A stretch of DNA of 21,625 nucleotides from an uncultured Bacteroidales bacterium. Its GTDB lineage: Bacteria > Bacteroidota > Bacteroidia > Bacteroidales > UBA932. The DNA lies in the NCBI GenBank assembly GCA_934675095.1, contig CAKUPC010000033.1, positions 1 through 21,625 of the forward strand, in the 5' to 3' direction. Made by a program: the position numbers and the translations under genes. Positions 1-7,708 of the stretch are shown here, piece after piece. The stretch's first letter is position 1, and every line of letters begins with the position of its first letter. The notes beneath the pieces were generated by a model. That model was given only the letters and a program-made list of their open reading frames with translations. It was not told the origin of the DNA and searched no databases.

Positions 1-1040
1 TCCAGCAGCACGCTCTTGCGGTCTCCGTCGAGCTTGTCGAGGCGAATCAGTTTGTCGAGCTTGTTGTAGTCGGTGGCCGTGTTTCGGTCGAGCATTTCCT
101 CAGGCGCCTCGCCATGGCTGATGTAGTTGCGGATGTAGTAGCTCACCATATCCGTGTTATACATCTTCGGGTCTGTTTTAAGCGCTTTCCTGCTGAAGCA
201 GTACCCGTCATACCAAGGCTTCATCTCGTCAATCAGCGCATCCTCGTCGGCCTTCAGCGCCCCCACGCCCTGATAGTACCGAATCATCTCCCTGACCTCG
301 GTCTCGCTGAACCCGAGCATCATGTTGAAGTCCGGGTCGAGTGTGAGCGAGGTGGCGATGTTGTAGCCGCTGGTCACGTCGTCCATGGTCACGGGGCTGA
401 CTCCCATCATGAGGATGCGGTCGAAGTTCGGCTTGAAGAGCTTGAACACGTCGCGGTAGAATCCTTCGGCGTGCGTCATCGCGTGATAGACCTCCTCCCC
501 GGCGACGTTCAGGACGGTGTTGGTGAAGTTATCATACTCATCGACAATGAGATAGAGCCGTATGCCTTTTCTTTTTGCCAGCAGGGTGATATGGTCAAGC
601 TTTGAACGGAAATCCGACTTTTTTTCCACATCCGCGGCGAAGCCATTGTAATAGAACCGTTCATACCTGTAGGCGAAATCGTCGAGCACTGCCCCTATCC
701 TGCTGTTGAAGCGGTCGAAGAGATTGTTCATGTCGCCTCCGACCTGCGAGAAGTCCATATACAGCACCTGAAACGTCCCCATCAGGGTCGTGGGATGATT
801 CTCAATCCAGAGCCCGGAGAACAGGTTATGGAAATTGTCCTTTTCCAGAATGTCGTAATAGCACCGCATCATCGACAGGAAGAGGCTCTTCCCGAAACGT
901 CGAGGCCTGATGAGGAACAGGAAGTTCCCTGCGGCCTCCATCTTGGGAAGATACATTGTCTTGTCCGCATAATACTTGTCCTCCCTCCGCACCTGAGCGA
1001 AATCGGAAATGCCGTAAGGTATGAGTTTGTACGATGCCAT
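1..1040 (-). CDS. AAA-ATPase-like / PD-(D/E)XK-type protein, 3' part missing (partial)
   Basis: About 346 codons are present, running off the left edge. The protein starts MASYKLIPYGISDFAQVRRE. It carries the altered Walker A signature RPRRFGKS at residues 45-52, followed by LFLSMMRCYYD, and a Walker B-like segment LYLIVDEYDNF. These are hallmarks of the AAA-ATPase_like family (PF09820), which normally ends in a PD-(D/E)XK nuclease-like domain; that end would lie outside the window. Its molecular role is not established in general. These genes occur in many copies in gut Bacteroidales and are often called hypothetical or ATP-binding proteins. The ATG at 1040-1038 fits a promoter whose -7 box is about 25 bases upstream. 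The gene is divergent from another ATPase at 1393, so the two frame a 350-bp control region. I am sure of the family and unsure of the function. Confidence 0.85.
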   Translation of the reverse strand, partial: MASYKLIPYGISDFAQVRREDKYYADKTMYLPKMEAAGNFLFLIRPRRFGKSLFLSMMRCYYDILEKDNFHNLFSGLWIENHPTTLMGTFQVLYMDFSQVGGDMNNLFDRFNSRIGAVLDDFAYRYERFYYNGFAADVEKKSDFRSKLDHITLLAKRKGIRLYLIVDEYDNFTNTVLNVAGEEVYHAMTHAEGFYRDVFKLFKPNFDRILMMGVSPVTMDDVTSGYNIATSLTLDPDFNMMLGFSETEVREMIRYYQGVGALKADEDALIDEMKPWYDGYCFSRKALKTDPKMYNTDMVSYYIRNYISHGEAPEEMLDRNTATDYNKLDKLIRLDKLDGDRKSVLL

Positions 1041-1065
1041 ATTCAGTAAAGTTTACAAACGAAGG

Positions 1066-1096
1066 CAAAAATACGAAAAATCGCTTACTCTGCAAT
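1066..1096 (-). promoter_or_regulatory. Bacteroidota-type promoter for the partial AAA-ATPase gene
   Basis: Read on the minus strand, TATTTTTG (1073-1066) matches the -7 consensus TAnnTTTG. An ATTG lies upstream (1096-1093), with 19 bases between TTG and the -7 box. The predicted start is near 1060, about 20 bases before the ATG. The -33 box is only a partial match. Confidence 0.6.
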
Positions 1097-1157
1097 AAAT
1101 TTCGAAACCGCAGTCTCGGGAGTACTGTCCGATTACCGTCCAATGAAACGCTAAAAT

Positions 1158-1188
1158 TTTGCAGTTACATTGAAATGTGCTATGTTTG
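1158..1188 (+). promoter_or_regulatory. Strong Bacteroidota-type promoter in the divergent intergenic region
   Basis: TTTG (1158-1161) and TATGTTTG (1181-1188) are separated by 19 bases, an excellent match to TTTG-N19/21-TAnnTTTG. It points right and lies about 30 bases ahead of the ATG of a 55-codon ORF. It is separate from the ATPase's own promoter at 1344-1375. Confidence 0.65.
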
Positions 1189-1218
1189 CGACGTTTTAAA
1201 ATGTTTTGAACAGTCGTC

Positions 1219-1386
1219 ATGGACAATGAACAGCTCAGTTTCGATGCCGATTTCCGGAGATACTGGCGACTCTTTTTAAGGAACGCTCTATTTTTCCAAA
1301 ACATAGGTCATGATATGGGTTTTGGACAAATAGTTCCTGACTATTTGTCCAAAACCATCGTTTTTTATATCTTTGCGGAAAAATAA
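1219..1386 (+). CDS. 55-residue ORF, possible stump of an interrupted gene
   Basis: ATG at 1219, TAA at 1384-1386. The first 25 or so residues (MDNEQLSFDADFRRYWRLFL and onward) look like an ordinary soluble protein N-terminus, with balanced charged and aromatic residues. The second half is encoded by the palindromic control region of the next gene and reads like non-coding sequence. A near-consensus promoter sits about 30 bases upstream, and the stop is six bases before the ATPase ATG. Two readings are possible. One is a short leader peptide for the ATPase. The other is the surviving 5' end of a gene cut off when the ATPase gene and its control region arrived. I prefer the second reading but cannot identify the parent gene. 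No homologue is recognised. Confidence 0.35.
   Translation: MDNEQLSFDADFRRYWRLFLRNALFFQNIGHDMGFGQIVPDYLSKTIVFYIFAEK
1288..1356. promoter_or_regulatory. Probable operator: perfect 16-bp inverted repeat plus a third half-site
   Basis: The arms 1318-1333 (GGTTTTGGACAAATAG) and 1341-1356 (CTATTTGTCCAAAACC) are perfect reverse complements with a 7-base spacer, TTCCTGA. A third copy of the half-site, CTATTTTTCCAAAAC at 1288-1302, differs at one base and lies in the same orientation as the right arm, 53 bases upstream. The right arm contains the -33 TTTG of the ATPase promoter, so a bound protein would block transcription. A role as operator is inferred; an RNA hairpin is unlikely because the arms lie upstream of the predicted start. 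Confidence 0.7.
1344..1375 (+). promoter_or_regulatory. Promoter of the DUF234-type ATPase gene
   Basis: TTTG (1344-1347), 20 bases, then TATCTTTG (1368-1375): a full consensus Bacteroidota promoter. Transcription would start about 10 bases before the ATG at 1393, giving a very short leader. The -33 box is inside the right arm of the inverted repeat. Confidence 0.75.
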
Positions 1387-1392
1387 GGCAAT

Positions 1393-2817
1393 ATGAAAAT
1401 CATCGGAAGAAAATCAGAGATCGCTGAATTGGAGCGCATCTATGGTGACGGTCGTCCGGAATTTGTGGTCTTGTACGGAAGAAGGCGTGTCGGAAAGACA
1501 TTTCTCGTCAATGAACTGTTTAGGGACAGAATCGTATTTTCGCACACGGCGTTGTCTCCTGTTGAGATTGAGGGCAAGGAGCTCATGAAGATGCAGCTCC
1601 AGAACTTTGTGCATTCATTGGTGCGGGCCGGGATGGAAGTGACGGAAATGCCGTCGAACTGGCTTGATGCGTTTTTCCTTCTGGAAAGTTTTCTTGAGAG
1701 CCGTTCAGGCGATAAAAGGCAATTGGTCTTCATTGATGAACTTCCGTGGCTTGATACTCCTCGTTCCGGATTCGTGACTGCGTTTGAGGCATTTTGGAAC
1801 GGGTGGGGAGCGAAGCGCGACAATCTTATGCTTGTCGTGTGCGGTTCTGCGGTCTCGTGGATTTCAGATGAACTGGTGAACGGAAAAGGCGGTCTTTTCG
1901 ACAGGCTGACGGCGGAAATCAAGCTGCAGCCGTTCACCTTGCGCGAATGTGAAGAGTTCTACCGTTCCAGAGGCGTTGAAATGGATCGCTATGACATTGT
2001 TCAGAGTTATATGATTTTCGGAGGAATACCATATTACATGAATCTCTTCACGCAGGGGAAAAGCCTTGCTCAGAATGTGGATGCGCTGCTGTTCGCCAAT
2101 AAAGGGAAACTTTCACTTGAATATGACCGTCTGTTTGCCTCTGTTTTCAAGAATCCTGGTGAGGCGGAGAAAGTGATGAACCTGCTTTCCGGAAAAAGGA
2201 TAGGCTACACCCGTGAAGAAATATTGAATAAGACCGGCATCGCGGGCGGAGGTGGCTTCTCCAAGCTTATTCGCGCACTTGCAGAAAGTGATTTCATTGC
2301 GAAGTTCCGCTATTTCGGCGAGCCGGAAAAGTGTGTCCGTTATAGGATTACAGACAATTTCTGCTTGTTCTACAGGCATTTCATCGCTTGTAACAAGACG
2401 GACGATGCGGAATATTGGCAGCATAATCAGAACAGCCCTTCGATTACTTCGTGGCGCGGATTCGCGTTTGAGAATGTATGTTTTCAGCATATATCCCAGA
2501 TAAAGTCGGCTCTCGGCATCTCGGGAGTCCGCACGGAGACATACTCGTGGCGGGGGATGGACAGCCAGATTGATATGTTGATAGACAGGGCCGACAGACT
2601 TATAAATCTTTGTGAATGCAAGTTTTCGTCGAGCGATTTCATCATTGATAAGGAATATGACCGAAAACTGCGTGAGCGTCAGACATCGTTTATTGCGGAG
2701 GCGAAGACCCGAAAACCGACGTTGATGACTCTTGTCACGACTTTCGGTCTTAAGCGGAATGAGTATTCAGGCCGTTTTCAGAATGTCATCACGTCCGACG
2801 ACCTCTTTGCCCGGTAA
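1393..2817 (+). CDS. ATP-binding protein, ATPase_2 domain plus DUF234-like nuclease-fold C-terminus
   Basis: 474 residues. The N-terminal P-loop domain has Walker A GRRRVGKT (residues 29-36) and Walker B LVFIDELPWL (D115, E116), with a sensor-like VVCGSAVSW after it, typical of the archaeal-type ATPase_2 family (PF01637). A winged-helix-like stretch follows (RIGYTREEILNKTGIAGGGG). The C-terminus, like DUF234 (PF03008), shows a PD-(D/E)XK-like pattern: D394 in SQIDML, then E408-x-K410 in CECKF. This suggests an ATPase coupled to a nuclease fold; whether it cuts DNA is unknown. The family is widespread as isolated genes in Bacteroidota and archaea without a firm role. Codon third positions are visibly more AT-rich than in neighbouring genes, consistent with horizontal acquisition. 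The winged helix could act on the palindrome covering its own promoter (inference). Confidence 0.88.
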   Translation: MKIIGRKSEIAELERIYGDGRPEFVVLYGRRRVGKTFLVNELFRDRIVFSHTALSPVEIEGKELMKMQLQNFVHSLVRAGMEVTEMPSNWLDAFFLLESFLESRSGDKRQLVFIDELPWLDTPRSGFVTAFEAFWNGWGAKRDNLMLVVCGSAVSWISDELVNGKGGLFDRLTAEIKLQPFTLRECEEFYRSRGVEMDRYDIVQSYMIFGGIPYYMNLFTQGKSLAQNVDALLFANKGKLSLEYDRLFASVFKNPGEAEKVMNLLSGKRIGYTREEILNKTGIAGGGGFSKLIRALAESDFIAKFRYFGEPEKCVRYRITDNFCLFYRHFIACNKTDDAEYWQHNQNSPSITSWRGFAFENVCFQHISQIKSALGISGVRTETYSWRGMDSQIDMLIDRADRLINLCECKFSSSDFIIDKEYDRKLRERQTSFIAEAKTRKPTLMTLVTTFGLKRNEYSGRFQNVITSDDLFAR

Positions 2818-2857
2818 TCACCGCACCTTATATAACAGATTCCAAGTCGAATGCACC

Positions 2858-3892
2858 TCAGAACGAGTCGCGGCGGGTCATGCGGAAGTCGCAGTGCTCT
2901 TTCGAGAGCTTCTTTTCAAGAATCATGTCACCGATGAGTCGTCCCATCTGCACGAAGTCCGTCGAGACGGTGGTGAGGCCGTTGAGGATTATCTCGCTGA
3001 TGGGGGATTCGTTGTAGGAGATTATCGCAATGTCCTTCCCGACCGCAAGCCCCTTCTTCTTCGCCAGCCTTGCCAGTTCTATGAGCCCGAAGTCGTATTG
3101 ACCGCTCAGGAGCAGGTAGGCCTCGCCCGTGCGGACATTCTCGGGAATCACGATGTCCGAATAAGTGACCGGTATCCTGTTGTCCCGGCAGAAACGGGCG
3201 ACCCCTTTCCTGATTTCCCTCGCATAGAGGCTCGACGGGAGAGTAATCACATTCAGCCTGTTGTAGTCGCGGAATGAGTCGAGACCCTCCTCAAGTCCGT
3301 TGACTATGTCGTTTTCATAGTCCTGATAGACCGCTCCGTAATTGCCCGGGATGCTTCTCATCCAGTTGTCGAGCATAATGAGCTTGCGGTTGGGAATCCT
3401 CCCCAGCAGCGTGCAGACTCTCTTCTGCGTCGCCGCGTCAAGCGGGAAGTGCGGCGTGATGACATAGTAGTCGAAATTGTCGAGGTTCTCGTTGAGGAAA
3501 TATTCGAGCATATCGACGTTCTGTTCGTGCAGGCGTATCGTAATCTCCGCGTGGGCGTCAAGCCTTTCGGTCATCGAGTCGAAGAGAATCTGCTTGTAGG
3601 TGCTGAGCTTGTCGAATATTGCAATGACCTTGAGCTTGTGTGTCTCCACATCCTTTCTTACGAAGAATCCCTTGCCCTGATGCGGCTCCACGAGCCCCTT
3701 GTCCCTCAGTATCGTATATGCCTTCTTCACCGTCTCCTTCGAGATTCCGTGCTCCTCCGCCAGCTCGTTCATCGACGGCAGCATATCCCCGTCCACAAGC
3801 TCTCCCGCGTCAATCATCGAACTGATTTTCATCACAATCTGGCGATATACGGGCGTCAGCGAATTTTTGTCTATGCCGATGGATTTTTTCAT
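2858..3892 (-). CDS. GntR-family regulator with LacI/periplasmic-binding-like sensor domain
   Basis: 344 residues. Residues about 10-77 form a GntR winged helix (TPVYRQIVMKISSMIDAGEL, then LPSMNELAEEHGISKETVKKAY and the wing GLVEPHQGKGFFV). The rest (about 88-335) resembles the sugar-binding domain of LacI-type regulators, with the typical late segment AIISYNESPISEIILNGLTTVS. This GntR plus sugar-sensor architecture is that of the Bacteroides fucose repressor FucR and relatives, so a sugar or sugar-phosphate effector is likely. No sugar genes lie nearby, so the target cannot be named. It follows the acyltransferase by 47 bases without a visible promoter of its own and probably shares the parE transcript. 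It converges on the ATPase at 2817 with 40 bases between and no clear terminator. Confidence 0.85.
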   Translation of the reverse strand: MKKSIGIDKNSLTPVYRQIVMKISSMIDAGELVDGDMLPSMNELAEEHGISKETVKKAYTILRDKGLVEPHQGKGFFVRKDVETHKLKVIAIFDKLSTYKQILFDSMTERLDAHAEITIRLHEQNVDMLEYFLNENLDNFDYYVITPHFPLDAATQKRVCTLLGRIPNRKLIMLDNWMRSIPGNYGAVYQDYENDIVNGLEEGLDSFRDYNRLNVITLPSSLYAREIRKGVARFCRDNRIPVTYSDIVIPENVRTGEAYLLLSGQYDFGLIELARLAKKKGLAVGKDIAIISYNESPISEIILNGLTTVSTDFVQMGRLIGDMILEKKLSKEHCDFRMTRRDSF

Positions 3893-3939
3893 AAATATGT
3901 GTGGTCTGCTTGGCTGTCGGTCAGGTCACTCCATACCGC

Positions 3940-4491
3940 TCAGTGAGTGAGGTAGTTCTCGGGATGGCGGGCGGTGAGGTGCATTTCCTCGTAAATCTGC
4001 TGAATGCGCTCCATGTCGGCCTTGGCGTCGTCGGTCAGCTCGAACTTCTGTCCGCGGCCGATGCGCTTCGTGCCCCAGTCGAAGTAGCCGAGATAGACAG
4101 GGCAGCCTACAGCCGTGGCAATCTTGTGGAAGCCTGTCTTCCAGCGCCTTACAGGCTTGCGGGTGCCTTCCGGGGCAAGGGCGAGGTGCATCATCTTCCG
4201 GCTGTTCATCTCATGAACGACGCTCAGCACGACCGACGCGCCGTTTGTCCTGTCAACGGGCACTCCGCCCATCTTCCGGACAATCCATCCGAGCGGCCCC
4301 CAGAAAAACTCTTTCTTCACCATGCAGTAGGCCTTTCCGCCCACGGAAGTGTAATAGAGATATGATATGACAAAGTCCCAGATTGTCGTGTGCGGCACTC
4401 CGAGAATTACGCATTTGTCCTCAGGCACCGGCGGCTCCACGGCCGTCCAACCCAATGCCTTCAGCATGAAGGCGCAGAATTTTCTCCACAT
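3940..4491 (-). CDS. PlsC-like 1-acyl-glycerol-3-phosphate acyltransferase family protein
   Basis: 183 residues, short for the family. The catalytic H-x4-D motif is present as PHTTIWDF (H34, D39) and the phosphate-binding motif as LAPEGTR (E108-R111). A KKEFFWGPLGWIVRKMGGVPVDR segment between them matches the usual second block. It presumably transfers an acyl chain to a lysophospholipid or related acceptor at the cytoplasmic membrane face; the exact acceptor is not readable from sequence. The ATG follows the parE stop by only six bases, so the two are cotranscribed and possibly translationally coupled. It is not necessarily the main PlsC of the cell: the family has several small members with other acceptors. 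Confidence 0.85.
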   Translation of the reverse strand: MWRKFCAFMLKALGWTAVEPPVPEDKCVILGVPHTTIWDFVISYLYYTSVGGKAYCMVKKEFFWGPLGWIVRKMGGVPVDRTNGASVVLSVVHEMNSRKMMHLALAPEGTRKPVRRWKTGFHKIATAVGCPVYLGYFDWGTKRIGRGQKFELTDDAKADMERIQQIYEEMHLTARHPENYLTH

Positions 4492-4497
4492 ATTTTT

Positions 4498-6456
4498 CTA
4501 TATATTTACATCCTCTAATTCTTCTTCGCTGCGCAGATTTCCGCGTATGAAATTCTGCCGCTCGATGGTGTTGTCGCCCATGTAGAACTCCATAATCTCG
4601 GAAATCGACTCCTCGTCGCTCAGCGTCACGGGGTCGAGCCTCATGCCCTCGCCGATGAAGTCCTTGAACTCGTCCGACGAAATCTCTCCCAGACCCTTGA
4701 ACCTCGTGATTTCCACGCCTGTCTTTATCTTTCTGATGGCCTTTTCCTTCTCCACGGCATCGTAGCAGTAAATCGACTCCTTCTTGTTGCGCACGCGGAA
4801 GAGGGGAGTCTGGAGGATATAGACGTGCCCGTTGCGGATAAGCTCCGGGTAGTATTTCATGAAGAAGGTCAGCACGAGCATACGGATGTGCATTCCGTCG
4901 TCATCGGCATCGGTCGCCACCACAATCCTGTTGTAGCGCAGGTTAGCTACGTCGTCCTCCACCCCGAGCGCGTTCAGAAGCAGGTTCAGCTCCTCGTTCT
5001 CCGCCACCTTCTTGCGGCTTTCCTTGTAGCAGTTGATTGGCTTTCCGCGGAGGCTGAACACCGCCTGCGTCTGTGCGTCGCGCGCCTTCGTGATGGTACC
5101 GCTCGCGGAGTCTCCCTCGGTGATGAATATGCTCGTGAGGTCAATCTGCTCCTTGTTCTGCTCGGTAATCTTGTCTCCCAGATGCAGCTTGCAGTCACGC
5201 AGCTTGCGGTTATAGACATTCGTCCTCTTGTTGCGCTCGCGGGTCTTCTTCTGTATTCCCGAAATCTCCTTGCGCTCGGTCTCGGACGAGATTATCTTCG
5301 CCTGAATCACCGGTACGATGTCCTTGTGGATGTGGAGATAGTTGTCGAGGTTCGTCTTTATGAAGTCGTTGATGAAGGCTCTGATTGTCGGACCTCTCTC
5401 TATCCTGTTCGCTCCGTTCGCCCCCTTGACAGGATTGCCGTCCTCGTCGAGAACCTCCTGCTCATAGGTGTAGGTGGAGCCGAGCTTGGTCTTGGTCTGT
5501 CCCTCGAAGTTAGGCTCCTGAATGCGTATGCTGATGGCTCCTATGACTCCCTGACGGATGTCCTCCGGAGCGTAGTCTTTCTTGTAGAACTCCTTGAGGG
5601 TCTTTGCGATAGCCTCTCTGAACGCCGCGAGATGCGTTCCTCCGTCGCGGGTGTTCTGTCCGTTCACGAACGACGCGATGTTCTCTCCGTAGTCGTTTCC
5701 GTGGGTGAGCACCACCTCGATGTCCTGTCCCTCAAGATGAATGGGCGGATAGAGCGGCGGATGCTCCGGGTCGAGGTTGTCGTTCACGATGTCCAGAAGT
5801 CCGTTCTTCGAGACATACTGCTTCCCGTTCAGCGTGATGGTCAGGCCCTTGTTGAGGTAGCAGTAGTTCTTGACCATCTTCTCGACAAACTCCATCTTAT
5901 AGCGGAAATTCCCGAACATATCCACGTCCGGCACGAAGCACACGAGTGTACCGTTCTTCTCCTTCGTGCTCACGTTGTCCTTGTCCGTGACCTCCTCCCT
6001 GAGCCGTCCGCGTTCAAATGTGGCGTTGGCCGTCTTCCCGTCGCGGTAGGCCTCGATGTGGAACCATGACGACAGCGCGTTCACCGCCTTGGTACCCACT
6101 CCGTTCAGTCCGACTGATTTCTGAAAGACCTTTGTGTCGTACTTCGCGCCGGTGTTCAGCTTGCTCACCGCAAGGGTCAGTTTTCCGAGCGGAATGCCTC
6201 GTCCGAAGTCCCTCACGGTCACTTTTCCCGCCTCGTCGATGTCAATCTTCACGTTCTTTCCGAATCCCATCGCGAACTCGTCGATGCAGTTATCCACGAC
6301 CTCCTTCAGCAGGACATATATCCCGTCCCCCTGATTGCTGCCGTCCCCGAGCCGTCCGATGTACATTCCCGGCCTTTTCCGGATGTGCACCACGTCTTCA
6401 AGGGTCCTGATGCTGTCGTCGTTGTAGTCGTTAACCGTAGGATTCGTTTGTACCAT
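4498..6456 (-). CDS. parE: DNA topoisomerase IV subunit B (ParE)
   Basis: 652 residues, a full-length type IIA topoisomerase ATPase subunit. The GHKL ATP site has E52-VVDN56 and D83-FGRGIP, the lid has GLNGVGTKAVNAL (about 117-129), and the QTK loop is at 320-322. The TOPRIM domain has EGDSASG (447-453) and DADDDGMH (516-523), followed by the conserved RFKGLGEIS. The start MVQTNPTVNDYNDDSIRTLE and RPGMYIGRLGDGSNQGDG are typical of Bacteroidota ParE; GyrB has a different opening. With ParC it would decatenate daughter chromosomes. parC does not follow; an acyltransferase does. It has its own strong promoter at 6508-6539, giving a leader of about 45 bases. Confidence 0.95.
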   Translation of the reverse strand: MVQTNPTVNDYNDDSIRTLEDVVHIRKRPGMYIGRLGDGSNQGDGIYVLLKEVVDNCIDEFAMGFGKNVKIDIDEAGKVTVRDFGRGIPLGKLTLAVSKLNTGAKYDTKVFQKSVGLNGVGTKAVNALSSWFHIEAYRDGKTANATFERGRLREEVTDKDNVSTKEKNGTLVCFVPDVDMFGNFRYKMEFVEKMVKNYCYLNKGLTITLNGKQYVSKNGLLDIVNDNLDPEHPPLYPPIHLEGQDIEVVLTHGNDYGENIASFVNGQNTRDGGTHLAAFREAIAKTLKEFYKKDYAPEDIRQGVIGAISIRIQEPNFEGQTKTKLGSTYTYEQEVLDEDGNPVKGANGANRIERGPTIRAFINDFIKTNLDNYLHIHKDIVPVIQAKIISSETERKEISGIQKKTRERNKRTNVYNRKLRDCKLHLGDKITEQNKEQIDLTSIFITEGDSASGTITKARDAQTQAVFSLRGKPINCYKESRKKVAENEELNLLLNALGVEDDVANLRYNRIVVATDADDDGMHIRMLVLTFFMKYYPELIRNGHVYILQTPLFRVRNKKESIYCYDAVEKEKAIRKIKTGVEITRFKGLGEISSDEFKDFIGEGMRLDPVTLSDEESISEIMEFYMGDNTIERQNFIRGNLRSEEELEDVNI

Positions 6457-6507
6457 ATCTGTTCCTCATCAAAAAATGCAAATTCTCCGCAAGATGCGAA
6501 AAACACG

Positions 6508-6539
6508 CAAACTTACAAAAAAATGGCGAATCCGGCAAA
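6508..6539 (-). promoter_or_regulatory. parE promoter
   Basis: On the minus strand, TTTG (6539-6536), 20 bases, then TAAGTTTG (6515-6508): a perfect Bacteroidota promoter. It lies about 50 bases upstream of the parE ATG and downstream of the metal exporter stop, so parE is independently expressed. Confidence 0.75.
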
Positions 6540-6549
6540 TCGGGTTTTT

Positions 6550-6588
6550 CGGGGATATTGCGAAGATGTTGCGAATATCCGGGGATAT
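6550..6588. repeat. Direct repeat CGGGGATAT, 30-bp period, with an overlapping dyad
   Basis: CGGGGATAT occurs at 6550-6558 and 6580-6588. A dyad GGATATT (6553-6559) / AATATCC (6574-6580) links them. It sits just upstream of the parE -33 box. It lacks a T-run, so it is not an intrinsic terminator for the exporter. A regulatory role is only a guess. Confidence 0.4.
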
Positions 6589-6598
6589 GGGAATATGC

Positions 6599-7678
6599 CT
6601 ACAAGAACAGCATCGCCGTGAAACCGCATACGAGGGCGGCGATGCAGTTGATGACCTTCGCCCGCAGGAACGCCGACTTGCTTTCGGCCAGAAGAGGAAT
6701 AGAAGCGTGCCCGTCCTGGGATATGCTGCTGGCCAGAAGTACCGGGAACGGGACTATGCCGGCCGCGAAAAGGGTGACGAAGATAAGGTGCGGGCCGGAT
6801 TCCGGGATTATGCCGACGGCCACCGCGAAAAGAATCATCAGGGCGGTGTTGTCGCTGACCCATGTCCCGATGTCGATGAAATGCATGAGCACGGCGATGG
6901 CGGCGAGAACTCCGAAAGTCCAGAGGAATATGTTCAGGAAATGCTTCCTGATGACATGATGCCACAGGTGCTCCTCGACGAAGTGGTCCGGCGCGAAGAT
7001 TATCACTCCGAGCATCACGACGCTCAGGCAGGCGAAGAGTATGTTCATCCACGACTCGTCGAGCAGGTTGATTGTGAGGGCGTGGCCGCCGTGGTCGTGC
7101 TCCAGAAGTCCGGAGCCGAGCGCCGCTATGAACACCGCCAGCCCGACCGCGAGCACCGCCCGCTTCCATCCGAAATGCCTCTTCCCGTGCTCGTGCGGCT
7201 CCGTGTCCTCATGCTCGTGAATCTCAAAGCCCTCGTCGCAGCAAACCGGCTCAGAAGCCACCCCGGCGTTCTTTTTCCTGCGGCGCAGCCTGTCCCCTAT
7301 GACATCGGTCAGGACTCCCGTCACAACGGCAACCGCGAACAGCACGGCGAACAGCATCAGCGCCTTCTGCGGGAACATCGCCAGCATCACGAAGGCCTCG
7401 TCGCCGGAAGATGCAATCATCATCGCGATGAGTGCTCCGAAGCTGAACAGCCCGTGGGTGTAGAGCGAGACAGTCGCAAACCCGCCGATGCAGCCCGGAA
7501 TCAGCCCGAGAGCGGCTCCGAAGACCACTTGCCCGAGCCTTGTCCTGCGCAGGCGCGAAAAGAACCTGCCGTGCGACTCGATGTTCAGCGCTTCAATCAT
7601 CATCATCATCACGATGACGAGTCCCGTGATGAGTATGCTGCTGCGGAGGATGTCCAATATGGTGTGGAGGAGATTCAT
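6599..7678 (-). CDS. ArsP_2-family putative heavy-metal (manganese) exporter
   Basis: 359 residues, about ten membrane spans in two similar halves. The halves share the pattern GLIPGCIGG...SSGDEAFVMLA (about 58-100) and GIIPESGPH...SISQDGHASIPLL near the C-terminus. This matches the 'putative 10TM heavy-metal exporter' family (PF11449), whose members are commonly annotated as putative manganese transporters. The cytoplasmic or periplasmic loop at 146-168 is rich in metal ligands (CC, HEHE, HEHG, H), and a second cluster EHDHGGH lies at 193-199, supporting metal handling. The true metal is uncertain. The start is an ATG at 7678. No consensus promoter is visible in the 98 bases upstream, so it may be read from the DUF1573 gene. 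I see no Mn riboswitch. Confidence 0.82.
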   Translation of the reverse strand: MNLLHTILDILRSSILITGLVIVMMMMIEALNIESHGRFFSRLRRTRLGQVVFGAALGLIPGCIGGFATVSLYTHGLFSFGALIAMMIASSGDEAFVMLAMFPQKALMLFAVLFAVAVVTGVLTDVIGDRLRRRKKNAGVASEPVCCDEGFEIHEHEDTEPHEHGKRHFGWKRAVLAVGLAVFIAALGSGLLEHDHGGHALTINLLDESWMNILFACLSVVMLGVIIFAPDHFVEEHLWHHVIRKHFLNIFLWTFGVLAAIAVLMHFIDIGTWVSDNTALMILFAVAVGIIPESGPHLIFVTLFAAGIVPFPVLLASSISQDGHASIPLLAESKSAFLRAKVINCIAALVCGFTAMLFL

Positions 7679-7708
7679 TCTGCTGAGGATGTGATGTCTG
7701 TTTGTGGA

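Noticed and set aside
1344..1375. Invertible (phase-variable) promoter flanked by the 16-bp arms
   Set aside because: The arms are only 7 bases apart, far too close for site-specific inversion, and no invertase gene is nearby.
4825..6069. A 414-codon open frame antisense to parE
   Set aside because: ParE motifs are complete on the other strand; the antisense frame shows none.
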